NCBI GenBank assembly: GCA_029721515.1 | Contig: CM056567.1 | Coordinates: 23,408,731 to 23,472,730, forward strand | Length of the DNA: 64,000 nucleotides | Source of the DNA: Synanceia verrucosa | Lineage: Eukaryota; Chordata; Actinopteri; Perciformes; Synanceiidae | Reading direction: 5' to 3' | In this document: positions 1-10,900 of the stretch, piece by piece | Numbering within the stretch: position 1 is the stretch's first letter | Layout: each line of letters begins with the position of its first letter | Position numbers and translations under genes: made by a program | Notes under the pieces: generated by a model | What the model was told of the DNA's origin: nothing | Databases searched by the model: none | What the model saw: only the letters and a program-made list of their open reading frames with translations

Positions 1-633
1 ACAGGAAATGACAAGACACAACTGAAAAACATAACTTGACAGAATGACAGAACAATCTTCTCACTCACCCCCTCCTGCATCTCATAAAGTGTACTGGTGC
101 TTAAAGCAGAAGATCAGGACTCAGGGTATCTATCTGTAATGACTTCTCTGGAGAAAAAAAAAATCATATACTTTAATCACTTATTGTGGGCAGGCAAAAC
201 TGGAAGCTGTGTCTTTGTACAAGATTTATAATCAAATAAGGAATTGACCACAACGTGTCACTGCAATTAAAGGGACAGTTCAGCATTATATTTCATTCAT
301 TTGTCAAAATGAACTGGGATAGACATATACCAGGGCTGGGTATTGTTCGAAGTGTTGGCTAGTGTGATGCCTCAGTTTCAATAACACTACTACCAAAATC
401 ACACTTTTTGACATGTTACTTTGAGAAACCATTTTTTCTTTTTAATACAAAAACCCATGTTCTCACATGTTCTCAAACGTTATACTTGCTGTCTAACATC
501 CAAAATACAGTCGAAAATTGCCTGATATCAACTTAACCTATTTCACAGTCATACTTCCTGCTATGCACACATTGTGCATATTTTGGTTTGTATTAGCACA
601 GTAACTGGTGGAATGTCTCTTTCTATCACACAG

Positions 634-711
634 GAGGGAGCTATAAGAAGATTGGATACTACGACAGCACTAAAGGCAATCTGTCCTGGTATGGGAATGA
701 CAAGTGGATAG
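634..711 (+). CDS. gabbr1: gabbr1 exon, linker before TM1
   Basis: A 78-bp exon bounded by an AG acceptor (632-633) and a GT donor (712-713). Its first two bases complete a codon from the previous exon and its last base starts a split glycine codon, so it ends in phase 1. It encodes a segment containing SYKKIGYYDSTKGNLSW and ending DKWIG, a recognisable stretch of GABBR1 between the ligand-binding Venus-flytrap domain and TM1. The frame joins exactly to the exon at 46237, which continues GSGPPADQT, the expected next residues. The intervening intron is 45,525 bp, far longer than the other introns seen here, and nearly all of it is repeats. Confidence 0.93.
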   Translation, partial: EGAIRRLDTTTALKAICPGMGMTSG

Positions 712-1337
712 GTGAGGGACGTTCCCCCTCCTCAGTTCCTGTACTTTCCTCTTTCTCACTGTCTGTTGCTCTCCTTCTACCTTCTTATCTCCTGTTTTTC
801 TGACCCCTGCACTCACCCCCCTCCCTCTAATTCCTCTTCCCTTTCTCCTTTATTACTCTCTCTCTCTCTCTCCCTCCCAGTGTCAACATACAAGGTTGGC
901 TATGAATGTTCATTAGTCATTCAGGTTTTATTCAACCATGAGAGAGCAGCAATGCTCCTGCTAATGTTTCATAACTCACCAGACACCCAAGTGATGCAGT
1001 AGCAAGTAGAGCCACAGCTAATGTGCTATGGAGAGACAATTTAAATCCATTTGCTAATTAAACACAATAACCACTTCAAAGCCATGCCCGTTATATAATA
1101 AATAGAAGATACTAGTTGACAGTCTAAGTGAAACAGGAGAATGCAATTAGGGTGGTGCTGTCAAGATATTGGGCCCCATGACCTTGACATTGAGGAAGGA
1201 AATTGTGTTCCTTAATCAGTAAACAAGGGAGCTGTGTGTTCATGTCAGTTCTGAATTCTTGAGCATTGACAAGATGCAGATCGAAAAGTGTGAAAAGGAC
1301 GATTTTACAAGTCTGTGAGATGGAAACAAAAGACATG
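712..1337. other. intron start, no gene seen
   Basis: Intronic DNA after the donor at 712. It holds a pyrimidine-rich CT stretch at about 850-880 and no recognisable coding or repeat structure. Bases 1-633 are likewise intronic apart from the acceptor of the exon at 634, which is preceded by a tract that is only moderately pyrimidine-rich. Confidence 0.5.
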
Positions 1338-1779
1338 AACTCATTGTGTGCCAGCCCTTTTTAAAAATGAAAGTGCCTTGTGACAGTGTTTTTTGACCAT
1401 TTTGAGTCATTTTTCATGATGCACAAAATATTTTGTACTATGACTCTGAAAACAGTGAATAGCTTAAATGAAAGAGACTATTTCATCATGAAAAAATTTT
1501 TTTTTTACCTGATTCCATTGTTGTTTTGTTTTGGAGGAGAGCAGAAGCCAGTTTCACCAAAATCACCACTTTTTCTCCAGATTCTGTTTTGCTCTCTAAT
1601 CTCAATCATCTCCACTTCCTGCTGTGATCTCGGTGGCATGTCATCTCTCTATGTCCCGAATACAAATCACAGAAGCCTCAAAATTACACAGGCTGTGACT
1701 GGCAACCACTGCCGAAAAAAGGAAAAACGTATAGATACGTTTATGGCACTCAAGCTTTCTACTTTAAAGGACATGAATA
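1338..1779. repeat. MITE-like repeat, copy 1 (GTGCC-ended family)
   Basis: About 440 bp that match 19620-20120 and, inverted, 49450-50331. Shared landmarks are a run around TTTTGTACTATGACTCTGAA, a CATCATGAAAAA block and CACTTCCTGCTGTGAT. The best-preserved copies end in TTAACTCTTTGAGTGCC and its inverse, so the family looks like a non-autonomous DNA element. TTAA at the ends would suit piggyBac, but this is an inference. The right end of this copy is cut by the Tc1-like fragment that follows. Confidence 0.5.
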
Positions 1780-2206
1780 TACAGTTGTGGTTTACAAATG
1801 TTTACATACACTTGTAAAGAACATAATGTCATGGCTCTCTTGAGTTTCCAGTTATTTCTACAACTCTGATTTTTCTCTGATAGAGTGATTGGAACAGATA
1901 CTTCTTTGTCACAAAAAACATTCATGAAGTTTGGTTCTTTTATGACTTTATTATGGGTCAACTGAAAATGTGACCAAATCTACTGGGTCAAAAATATACA
2001 TACAGCAATGCTAATATTTGGTTACATGTCTCTTGGCCATTTTCACTTCAGTTAGGTGCTTTTGGTAGCCATCCACAAGCTTCTGGTTGAAACTTTGACC
2101 ACTCCTCTTGACAGAATTGTCAGTTACAGTTCAGTTAAATTTGTTAACTTGTTTCTTCAGCATTGTCCACATGTTCTCAATCGGGTTTAAGTCAGGACTT
2201 TGGCCA
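1780..2206 (-). mobile_element. Tc1/mariner fragment, one end only
   Basis: Begins at a TA dinucleotide with ACAGTTGTGG and the GTTTACATACACTTGTAAAG block typical of a widespread fish Tc1-like terminal repeat. About 425 bp of the element follow. On the minus strand these would encode the C-terminal end of a Tc1 transposase, but the frame is full of stops. The second terminal repeat is missing, so this is a truncated relic lodged in the MITE-like repeat before it. Confidence 0.7.
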
Positions 2207-2899
2207 CTAGTTCATGTCAGATGGACAAATATGACATTGTCTTATGTTGTACTTGTATAGAAGACTGTGTGCCTGAGTAAGCGTGTGTGTGTGTCTGCTG
2301 CCCTCATGAGTTGATCATGTGTGAGTGGGCACGGTCATGTGAGTGCTTGTGGGCGGCAGTTTACAAAGGTGCACAATCACCTGAGGAAAAGTGTGGGGAG
2401 AGGCAGCTGGGTAGCCGTAAATTTTTGTTGACCGCTCACGCTACACTTACGCCTTTGTTTACTTTTTTCTGCTATTGTTTTATTCCGGTTTCATTTTCTG
2501 CCTCACGCTGTTTGACTCAAAGTACCGTTGTGATAGCTGCTTGTTTCAATAAATGAACAAAATGCATATGGATCCTGCGTCTTTGTAAATAAGGAAAGCG
2601 CGTCATACAATTAGGCTGCAGGACCCGTGCCTCTCAGCGGCCTGAGGAAAAAGAATCCGCAATAATTTGTAAGAAGCATGCCAGCACTCTCAAATACTGT
2701 TTTATATATTCTGTAACATTTCAGAAAGTTCAGAATTTACCTCAAGAACAAAGAGCCAGGTTTGTTTTATCATTTTTTATTATCACTCTTCATATGTACA
2801 TGATGTTATTTTAGTAAGACCTTTTGTTCTGATGTGCTCCTGTTGTAATTGACAAACTGAACTCTTCCGGACCTTATTTCTGGGATAAAATACTGCCTG
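2207..2899. other. no gene seen
   Basis: Intronic sequence with a short GT run near 2283-2294. I see no coding exon, terminal repeat or known family. Confidence 0.4.
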
Positions 2900-3312
2900 T
2901 GAGGGCCCCATTTTCAGGAGAGCCCAAAAGCACGACTCAGAGACAGGATCACGGTGCAACCAAAAAAAAACCTAATTTTATTGACCAGACCAGGCAGGAG
3001 GAAGACGCATGTCACCAGGCAGGTGGGAGCATGCGTTAGGGGGAGCCCTACACTGGTACTACACTCGATTATAAAAGGGCGAAAAATAAAAAACACTCTA
3101 AAAGGAGAGGGAAAACAATTTAACTTTACCTGAAAACCAAAATCAAACTCGCTGATGTGGCTCTGAAATGTTGACTGAGGAAGCAGGAATAAACAGGGGA
3201 GTAAAAGGGGAATAAACTAAGGGCGCTAGAGTCAGGTACACTAGGAAGGAAACTACAAAGGAAACAAATGATCACCTACAACTCACTACACTAGAGGAGG
3301 GACTTCCGACTA

Positions 3313-3841
3313 TCCATCCATCCATCCATTATCTACCGCTTATCCTCATAGGGTCGCGGGGGGGCTGGAGCCTATCCCAGCTGTCTTAGGGCAGAAGGCA
3401 GGGTACACCCTGGACAAGTCGCCACCTCATCGCAGGGCACATAGAGACAGACAACCATTCACACTCACATTCACACCTACGGTCAATTTAAATTAGCCAA
3501 TTAACCTAATCCCCATCCCCATCCCCATGCATGTTTTTGGATGGTGGGAGGAAGCCGGAGTACCTGGAGAGAACCCACGCAGACATGAGGAGAACATGCA
3601 AACTCTGGCGTTGGGTGCCGGACGGGCCCTCTTGCCCTGGGCTCGTTCGTGGCGCTGCAGGGGCGTCTGACTGTGCCTCCTCTTGGTCCCTGGGTTTGTG
3701 TGTTTCTCTGTGGCCCTGGTCGGCTCTCTGGGCACGACACGGGGAGAACATGCAAACACCACACAGAAAGGATTCGAACCCGGTACCTTCTTGCTGTGAG
3801 GCGACAGTGCTAACCACTACACCACCGTGCCATGCCGCCCC
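3313..3841 (-). mobile_element. tRNA-derived SINE with 12-bp target duplication
   Basis: On the minus strand the element opens at the right end with a tRNA-like head. An A-box-like TGGTGTAGTGG (3814-3824) and a B box GGTTCGAATCC (3770-3780) form a pol III internal promoter. The body has the GGGTCGCGGGGGG and CAGGGTACACCCTGG blocks and ends in a TGGA-repeat tail. Flanks GACTTCCGACTA (3301-3312) and GACTTACGACTA (3842-3853) differ at one base and are the target-site duplication. Other copies lie at 26544, 48772 and 57251. This copy is longer because a foreign segment sits at 3606-3745. Confidence 0.82.
3606..3745 (+). repeat. L1-type 3'-UTR fragment inside the SINE
   Basis: About 140 bp matching, in opposite orientation, the GC-rich L1-type 3' UTR at about 22930-23070 and the copy at 14180-14296. 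Shared blocks include CTTGGTCCCTGGGTTTGTGT and GGTCGGCTCTCTGGG. It is flanked on both sides by near-identical SINE sequence containing GGGAGAACATGCAAAC or GAGGAGAACATGCAAAC. Confidence 0.65.
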
Positions 3842-4267
3842 GACTTACGACTAGGGATAAATAAAAGCAACAGAATGCTAATGCTAATGCTAATCTAGAA
3901 ACCAAAACAGGGCACTGAGGCCACAAAACTTACGAATCAAAATCACTGTAAAGACAGGAACAAATGCAGGATACTTCTGGCAAATCGTTGGAGACGTGGG
4001 ACAGCAAACAGGCAAGGACAAGACAATCTTGCGACGAACAAACAAATGACAGGACTGTTTATACATAAGGTAGGGGAACACAGGTGGAGACAATTAGGGC
4101 AGGGTTTCACAGTCACAGATGCGGGAAGACACGGGAGGCAGGGATCAAGAGATCTGGAACTTGAGGGAGACAGGGTTACTTTCAAAATAAAACAGGAAGA
4201 GACAGGACAGCATGCAGGCACAGGACAAAATGGTGAATTTAACAGAAACAGACAGACCGTGCATAAC

Positions 4268-4730
4268 ACTGCCATTTACTCACCCATATCACTTTGGAGC
4301 CATTTGGAGTATTTCTGATGATATTTGGATTTGATGATATTTAACAGGAGTGAATGGGGCACTGAAATGCAGCCAGTAGATGACATAAACTTTCATTTCT
4401 CAAATGACAGACATTTAATAAGATGGGCTACACGATTACTAATCTCATTTTAGACCGGAGTTATCCCTAACTTGAGAAATTCAATCTGTAAACAGACTCT
4501 ACTTCCTGTGTATCATAGTTTACTAAGGACCCCCAGTGCCCACCTATATGGCCTTCACAGTGCCTGAACTAAAATGCTAAAATGTCATTTGAGAAATGGT
4601 CAAGTTTGTGTCACTTAGTGGCTGCATTTCAGTGGCCCATTCACTCCTGTTAAATGGATATCATCAAATCCAAATATCATCAGAAATACTCCAAATGACT
4701 CCAAAGTGATACGGGTGAGTAAATGGTAGT
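4268..4730. mobile_element. fold-back MITE with long inverted arms
   Basis: The left arm (about 4268-4420) and right arm (about 4580-4730) are inverted copies. The left carries GCCATTTACTCACCC, GGAGTATTTCTGATGATATT and AACAGGAGTGAATGGG, and the right carries their reverse complements in reverse order. The arms are about 150 bp with a spacer of about 160 bp and no coding capacity. This is the form of a non-autonomous fold-back DNA element. I could not define a target duplication. Confidence 0.7.
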
Positions 4731-5262
4731 ATTTTATCCCAGATATAAGGTCTGATGTGTAAAAAAACAGAACTTCCCCTTTAAAGAGTTTGTAACAGGC
4801 ATTGTTTTCCTATGTTATAAACAACTAAACTTTCTATTCCTTTCGGTGCAGTTTGTGTCATATGACATCATGGCACCTAATTTAAGTTGCCGGTTTGTTC
4901 ATGCTTTGTCTTATGTCTTGTCATTTCCAGTTTTATTTTGTAGCAATCATCTCCCTCTTGTTTCAGAAATGTCATTGACCATGTCTGGTGATTGTCTGTC
5001 CTGCCCCTCACTGTTTCCAGCTGTTTTCCTCATGTTTAAAGAGTCTGTTTCCCTTATTTTGTGCCAGTTTGTATATAAGTCAGGTGTATGTTTGTCTACT
5101 GTGTGTTCTGTGAGTGTTTTCATTGTAAGTTTGTTTGTTAGTGTGTCTTTTGTAGTTTAGTTACCTTTTTCCATCTTTATTGAGTGGTTTCATGGTATAG
5201 TCAGCCTCAGTCAGAAAGTGTTTTGTTTGTTTGTTTATTTGTTTCTTACCTTCAGAGTGAAG
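4731..5262. other. no gene seen; T-rich repeat-like DNA
   Basis: T-rich sequence that includes a region related, inverted, to 3950-4260. It continues at 10547 beyond the L2 insertion. Confidence 0.35.
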
Positions 5263-5278
5263 TGCTTTTTGTTAGTTC
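5263..5278. repeat. L2 target-site duplication, left copy
   Basis: TGCTTTTTGTTAGTTC is identical to 10531-10546 and defines the insertion limits of the LINE between them. Confidence 0.88.
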
Positions 5279-6448
5279 TTTCTTTCTTTCTCTTTATTTG
5301 TATAGCCCAATATCACAAATTATGAATTTGCCCCATTGGGCTTTACAATCTGTACAGGATATGACACCCTCTGTCCTTTACAAATGACCCTCGCATCGAC
5401 TAAGGAAAAACTCCCCAAAAAAAAACCTTTTAACAGGGAAAAAGAAACGGAAGAAACCTCAGGAAGAGCAACAGAGGAGGGATCCCTCTTCCAGGATGGA
5501 CAGACGTGCAATAGATGCCATGTGTACAGAATAACAACAATGAAAACACATTAACACTAACATACAAAATTGTATGGAAATGTCCAAATCAATATAACAA
5601 CAGCTAATATACAGTGTGTATATATAGGATTATATGAGAGTGTCCAAGGGTTGAAGAGCGTCATCAAGCTATCAGCAAAGGATGAGAAGCATGTCGTCCT
5701 CTCCACCACGCCAACCAGAAGAAGCCTGGGCAGCATGTCTTCCTCTCTCCACCACACCAAACAGGAGAAACCTCCGCAGGATGATCTCATCACCACCACG
5801 TCACTCAGAACCAGAAGATGAAGCTTGACTGGTCTGCACAACCACTACTCCACCAGGTAGACTGGATCCATGGATACCTGTGAGATGAGAACGCACAGGG
5901 ACTACGAGGCACAAAACTAATCTGCAGCATGTGTTAAAGGGAGGAAGAGTAAACACATCCTCTTCTCCACTACCCTAACAGATACAACCTGAGCAGCATC
6001 GCCTCTTCTCCATCTCACCACCATCAGGACAGACGAAGCCTGGATGACACCACCTCCTTCTCAACAATTAGCCCCAGCTCACGGACATCTGGGAGCTGAG
6101 AGCACAGGGGCTCCGGGGAAGAAGATGAGTTAGTAAAATGACTTAATGGAGGCATCGAAATGAAGAAGAAGAGAAGCTCAGTGTGTCAGAGGAAGTCCCC
6201 CGGCAGTCTAGACCTATAGCAGCATAACTAAGGATTGATCCAAGGCAGCCTGAGTCAACCTTGGATCAGTCCTAACTATAAGCACTATCAAAAAGGAAAG
6301 TCTTAAGCCTACTCTTGAATAAGGGGATGGTGTCTGCCTCCCGGACTGAAAGAGGGAGTTGGTTCCACAGAAGAGGAGCTTGATAACTGAAAGCTCTAGC
6401 TCCCATTCTACTTTTATAAACCCTAGGAACCGCTAATAGTCCTGCATT

Positions 6449-9310
6449 CTAAGAGCGTAGAGTTCTAGCAGGATTATAAGGCACTATTAGCTCTTTAAGA
6501 TAAGATGGTGCCTGACCATTCAGTGCCTTGTAGGTGAGGAGGAGGATTTTAAATTCTATTCTTGATTTTACAGGGAGCCAGTGCAGAGAGGCTAACACCG
6601 GAGAAATATGGTCTCTTTTCCTGGTTCTGGTCAGAACACGTGCTGCAGCGTTCTGGACCAGCTGGAGAGTCCTGATAGACTTATTAGGGCAGCCTGATAA
6701 TAACGAGTTACAATAGTCCAGCCTGGAAGTTACAAATGCATGGTCTAATTTTTCTGCATTGTTTTGGGAGAGAATATGCCTTATTTTTGCAATGTTGCGC
6801 AGATGAAAAAAAGCTGTTCTAGCTGTTTGTTTCATGTGGACGTTGTAGGACATATCTTGGTCAAAAATTACCCCTAGATTCCTTACAGTGGTGCTCGAGA
6901 CTGGTGCAAAGCCACCTAGAGTAAATAAGTCATTAGATAGGTTATTTCTGAGATTTTCAGGGCCAATTAGAATAACCTCAGTTTTATCTGAATTTAACAA
7001 CAAGAAATTGTGCGTCATCCAAGTTTTTATATCCTGAAGACATGTTTGGAGTTTAGCTAACTGGCTGGATTCGTCTGACTTAAATGACAAATATAGCTGA
7101 GTATCATCTACATAACAGTGAAAGTTTATGGAGTGTTTCCTGATAACGTTGCCTAAAGGAAGCATATATAAAGTAAATAGAATAGGCCCAAGCACAGAGC
7201 CTTGAGGAACTCAATAACTGACTATGGACTGCATGGAGGACTCATCATTAATGTGAACAAACTGTGATCGATCCGATAAGTAGGATTTGAACCAGCTTAA
7301 AGCAGTTCCTCTGATGCCAATTAAATGTTCTAATCTCTGCAACAGGATATGGTGGTCAATAGTATCAAAAGCAGCACTAAGATCTATCAAGACAAGTACT
7401 GAGACGAGTGCATGGTCTGACGCAATTAGCAGGTCATTAGTAATTTTCACCAGAGCGGTCTCGGTGCTATGATATTTTCTAAATCCTGACTGAAAGTCCT
7501 CAAATAGATTATTGTTCTGGAGGAAGTCACACAGCTGACTGCACACTGCTTTCTCAAGGATCTCAGAGAGAAAAGGAAGGTTGGATATTGGTCTATAGTT
7601 GGCTAAAACCTCTGGATCAAGACCGGGCTTCTTCAGAAGAGGTTTGATTACGGCTACTTTAAATGACTGAGGTACATAGCCTGACAGCAAAGATAAGTTG
7701 ATCATGTTTAATAAAGAGGTGTTCAGTAACGGTAAAGCTTCTTTAAGCAGTGAAGTTGGGATGGGATCTAAGAGACAAGTAGAAGGCTTAGATGAGGAAA
7801 TCAATGAAGTCAGTTTGTGGAGGTCTATGGGAGAAAAGCAGTCCAAGTATACATCAAGTTCTTCAATGAGTCCTATGCTTCCTGTGTTTAAAGACAAAGC
7901 AGTTTCAGTCAAAGGCACAGTGTGACTGATTTTCTCCCTAATAGTTATAATCTTCTCATTAAAGAAGCTCATGAAGTCACTACTACTGAGGGTTATGGGA
8001 ATACATGACTCAATAGAGCTGTGGCTCTCTGTCAGCCTGGCTACAGTGCTGAAAAGAAACCTGGGGTTGTTTTTATTTTCCTCTATTAATGATGAATAAT
8101 AAGCTGCTCTGGCCTTACGGAGAGCCTTCCTATAAGCTTTCAAACTATCATGCCAGTCCAGGCGAGACGCTTGCAGACCGGTTAAACACCACTTCCTTTC
8201 AAATCTTCTTGCTGCTTGCTTTAAACTGTGGGTGTGAGGGTTATACCATGGAGCCAGCTTTCTATGCTTTCCTATCTTCTTTTTTAGAGGAGCAACAGAG
8301 TCTAGAGATGCTTGCAGAGAGTCTGCAGCACAATCTACCAAATTATCAATTTGAGTAGGACTGAAGTCTGAGCCCTCAAGTATACTGATATTAGGCATTG
8401 AATTAAAAGCTAATGGAATTAAATCCTTAAACTTGGCTACAGCACTTTCAGATAAACATCTAGTATACATGGATTTACCAGATGGAGCGTAGTCCAGAAG
8501 AAAAAATTCAAAGGTTAACAAGTAATGGTCTGATAGGAAGGAATTCTGTTGGTGGACTGATAAATGTTCTACTTCAATGCCTTAGGTCAGGACCAGGTCG
8601 AGTGTATGGTTAAAACAGTGAGTTGGTTCCTGAACATTCTGACAGAAGCCAATTGAATCTAACAGCGAGATAAAAGCAGTACCAATTCTGTCACTGTCAA
8701 CATCCACATGAATATTAAAGTCACCTACAATAATTACTTTATCAGTTCTCAGGACTAAAGTTGATAAAAACTCAGAGAACTCAGATAGAAATTCAGAATA
8801 TGGACCTGGAGCACGGTACACTATAACAAATAAAACTGGTTTCTCTGTTTTCCATTTAAGATGAGAAAGACTAAGAACCAGGCTTTCAAAAGACGTATAG
8901 TCTAATTTAGGTTTAGGTTTGATCGATAGACTAGAATCAAAAATGGCTGCAACTCCTTCTCCACGGCCTGTATCTCTAGGAATATGAGTATTAATATGAC
9001 TAGGAGGAGTGGATTCATTCAGGCTGACATAATCATCTTGACACAACCAGGTTTCAGTAAGACAAAATAAATCAACCTGGTTATCAGATATTAATTCATT
9101 TACTAGTAGAGCTTTAGATGACCTGATATTTAAAAGTCCACATTTAATTCTCCTGTCCTGATTAACTATTTCAGCAGTGGATTTAATTTTTATTAAGTTA
9201 TTTTGTTCAACTCCCCTTTTGTATACTGTGGATTTAACTGATTTCAGTGGTCGTGGGACAGACACCGTTTCTATGGGGTTCTGGGTGGGTGACTGCTCTA
9301 ATGGAAGCAC
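6449..9310 (-). pseudogene. L2 ORF2: AP endonuclease and reverse transcriptase, two nonsense codons
   Basis: One frame of 954 codons. The N-terminal apurinic endonuclease domain shows FCLTETWL, GDFNIHVD and a final DLVLT block. The RT has PISNLPFLSEILEK, LSAAFDTIDHHILL, VPQGSVLGPILF and the catalytic YVDDTQLY. The C-terminal part has LDYCNSLLSGCPNK and LHWLPVKSRIEFK. These activities nick target DNA and copy the element RNA in the nucleus. Only two in-frame stops break it: at 8582-8584 directly after the endonuclease, and at 7211-7213 just before the VPQGS block. No frameshift was seen, so decay is slight. A second, more degraded copy of the RT is at 21540-22265. Confidence 0.85.
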
Positions 9311-9361
9311 AGAGAAGTGTGTTAAACTACAACTCTGTCTCCTGGTCTCAACCCTGGGTTG

Positions 9362-10224
9362 TCATGGGTTAGGTCGACTAATAAACTTGGCCATGTTTCT
9401 AGAAATGAGAGCTGCTCCTTCCAAAGTAGGATGGATGCAGTCTCTCCTCATCAGACCAGGTTTTCCCCAGAAACTGCTCCAATTATTGATGAAGCCCACA
9501 TCATTAACTGGACACCACCTCGACAGGCAGCGGTGGAAGGATGACATGTGACTAAACATGTCATCAGAGGCCAAGCTAGGGAGGGGACCAGAGAAAACTA
9601 CGGAGTCCGACATTGTTTTAGCATAAGCACACACCGATTCCACGTTAATTTTTGTGACCTCCGATTGGCGTAACCGGGAGTCATTACCGCCAGCGTGAAT
9701 AACAATAGTCCCATATTTATGCTTATCCTTAGCCAGCAGTTTCAAATAGGATTCAACGTCGCCCGCTCTGGCCGCCGGAATGCATTTGACTATGGTTGCC
9801 GGTGTCGCTAATTTCACGTTTCGAAGAATAGAGCTGCCAATAACCAGGGTTGGCTTCTCAGCGGGTGTGTCGCTGAGTGGGGAAAACTTGTTAGAAACGT
9901 GAAGGGGTCGGTGGTGAGCCGTTTAAAACTACCCTTCCTTCGGACAGTCACCCACTCTCCCGGCTGCTCGGGAGTTGCCGGGGGACGTCTAGCAGGAGCT
10001 ACGCTAGGTCGGCTCGCACCGGCTAGGGGTTGGCTAGCTAAGGAAGCATAACTAGGACTTTGGATGGTGCGGAGCCGGGCTTCTAACTCGCTAAGCCTCG
10101 CCTCCAAAACCGCGAACATGCTACACTTATTACACGTACCATTATCACTAAAGGAGGCAGAGGAATAACTGAGCATGAGACACACTGAGCAAGAGAAAGC
10201 AGGAGAAGGAAGAGGAGAAGCCAT
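9362..10224 (-). pseudogene. L2 ORF1: zinc-ribbon/PHD-like plus SGNH esterase, one frameshift
   Basis: The first part (10224 to about 9905) has two Cys-x2-Cys pairs within residues 12-34 (CSVC, CNKC), which suggests a PHD or zinc-ribbon fold. A short leucine/arginine-rich coiled coil (VLEARLSELEARL) and a proline-rich linker follow. The second part, in another frame, is an SGNH-hydrolase domain: block I around VIGSSILRNV, block III HAGGND, block V DCIHP with the Asp-x-x-His pair. Esterase-bearing ORF1 proteins are known from CR1/L2-type LINEs, where they are thought to act in RNP or membrane interaction. The frames are separated by one small indel near 9905, so the copy is inactive as read. 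ORF2 starts about 50 bp downstream. Confidence 0.78.
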
Positions 10225-10530
10225 GGCTATATGCTAAGATAGCTGCTAAACTAGGCTATGGAAGCTAGTTGTTAGCCGAAAAGAGCCGCTGGAAAACACC
10301 AACGAGTGACAGGGAAAGTCTAGGGAAGTTTTAGAGTGCTTGATAGGATTAGTACACTACAAATGTACGGCGGGACGATAACCACTGTGGATTAAGACAG
10401 TAACAAAACTATTTTTGTGGCAGAGCAGCTCAGAGTGCTGTAGGAAACAACAGAGTAGCGGCTGAGAGCGGAAATGATGCAATACGCTTACCGTATAGGA
10501 GGAGCTCTGTGTGGCCTGTGTTCCAGTCAA

Positions 10531-10546
10531 TGCTTTTTGTTAGTTC
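10531..10546. repeat. L2 target-site duplication, right copy
   Basis: Identical to 5263-5278. Confidence 0.88.
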
Positions 10547-10643
10547 ATGTTTGTAGTTTTTCTAGTGTCAGGCCCTACTTTATACATTTTGTCCTTGCCT
10601 TGTCAAGCGATCTTGTTTACCTTTATGTTTAAATGAAATCGCC

Positions 10644-10900
10644 CATTCTCATCGTTAAACACCACAGTGTCAACTTTTTATGAGATTACTGCATATTTTA
10701 ATCTTGCAGAAAAGTATACTAATATTTTTGTGCATGTGCGTGACCATCACCAGCCTTCTCTGGAAACTAATCTGTCTTTCTTTTTTGGAGTACGATGGAT
10801 TTTCTTATTAAGAGCCAGAGAGGAAAGTGCTGCTCCATTGTGAATTGATGGGGAGACAAACAAATGATAGACATGACAAGATATGATGGGTGGTGTAACA
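10644..10900 (-). repeat. L1-type 3'-UTR fragment
   Basis: Matches 22295-22530 in the same orientation. Shared blocks include TCGTTAAACACCAC, TTGCAGAAAAGTA, ATTTTTGTGCATG and GAGCCAGAGAGGAAAGTGCT. In the 22-kb copy this is the extreme 3' part of a minus-strand L1-type LINE. It may form one interrupted element with 13959-14296. Confidence 0.6.

Larger units (their letters stand above)
2900..4267. repeat. unassigned repeat split by a SINE
   Basis: The parts at 2900-3300 and 3854-4267 are similar in character and are joined once the SINE at 3313-3841 is removed. Read on the minus strand, the right part has the CCTGTCTCCC / CACCTGTGTTCCCC style of a retroelement terminal region, and similar sequence in the opposite orientation appears at 4850-5262. 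It may be an LTR or a non-autonomous element. I cannot name it. Confidence 0.3.
5279..10530 (-). mobile_element. complete L2-clade LINE
   Basis: A 5.25-kb non-LTR retrotransposon on the minus strand, bounded by a perfect 16-bp target duplication, so the copy is not 5'-truncated. Its 5' end is near 10530. ORF1 is 10224-9362 and ORF2 is 9310-6449. A 3' UTR of about 1.15 kb ends in a simple AGAAA-type repeat (5279-5300). The 3' UTR holds the TATTTGTATAGCCCAATATC tail found in many fish genomes, and related 3' pieces recur at 24834-25590 and 44346-44883. Both ORFs carry a small number of inactivating lesions. The clade is assigned from motif style (YVDDTQLY in RT, esterase in ORF1). CR1-related clades are the alternative. 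Confidence 0.85.

Noticed and set aside
3770..3830. A functional tRNA gene
   Set aside because: A and B boxes are present but no cloverleaf forms, and the segment is the head of a multi-copy SINE.
3493..3854. Several overlapping open frames on both strands
   Set aside because: They are translations of the GC-rich L1-derived insert and SINE body, with no domain.
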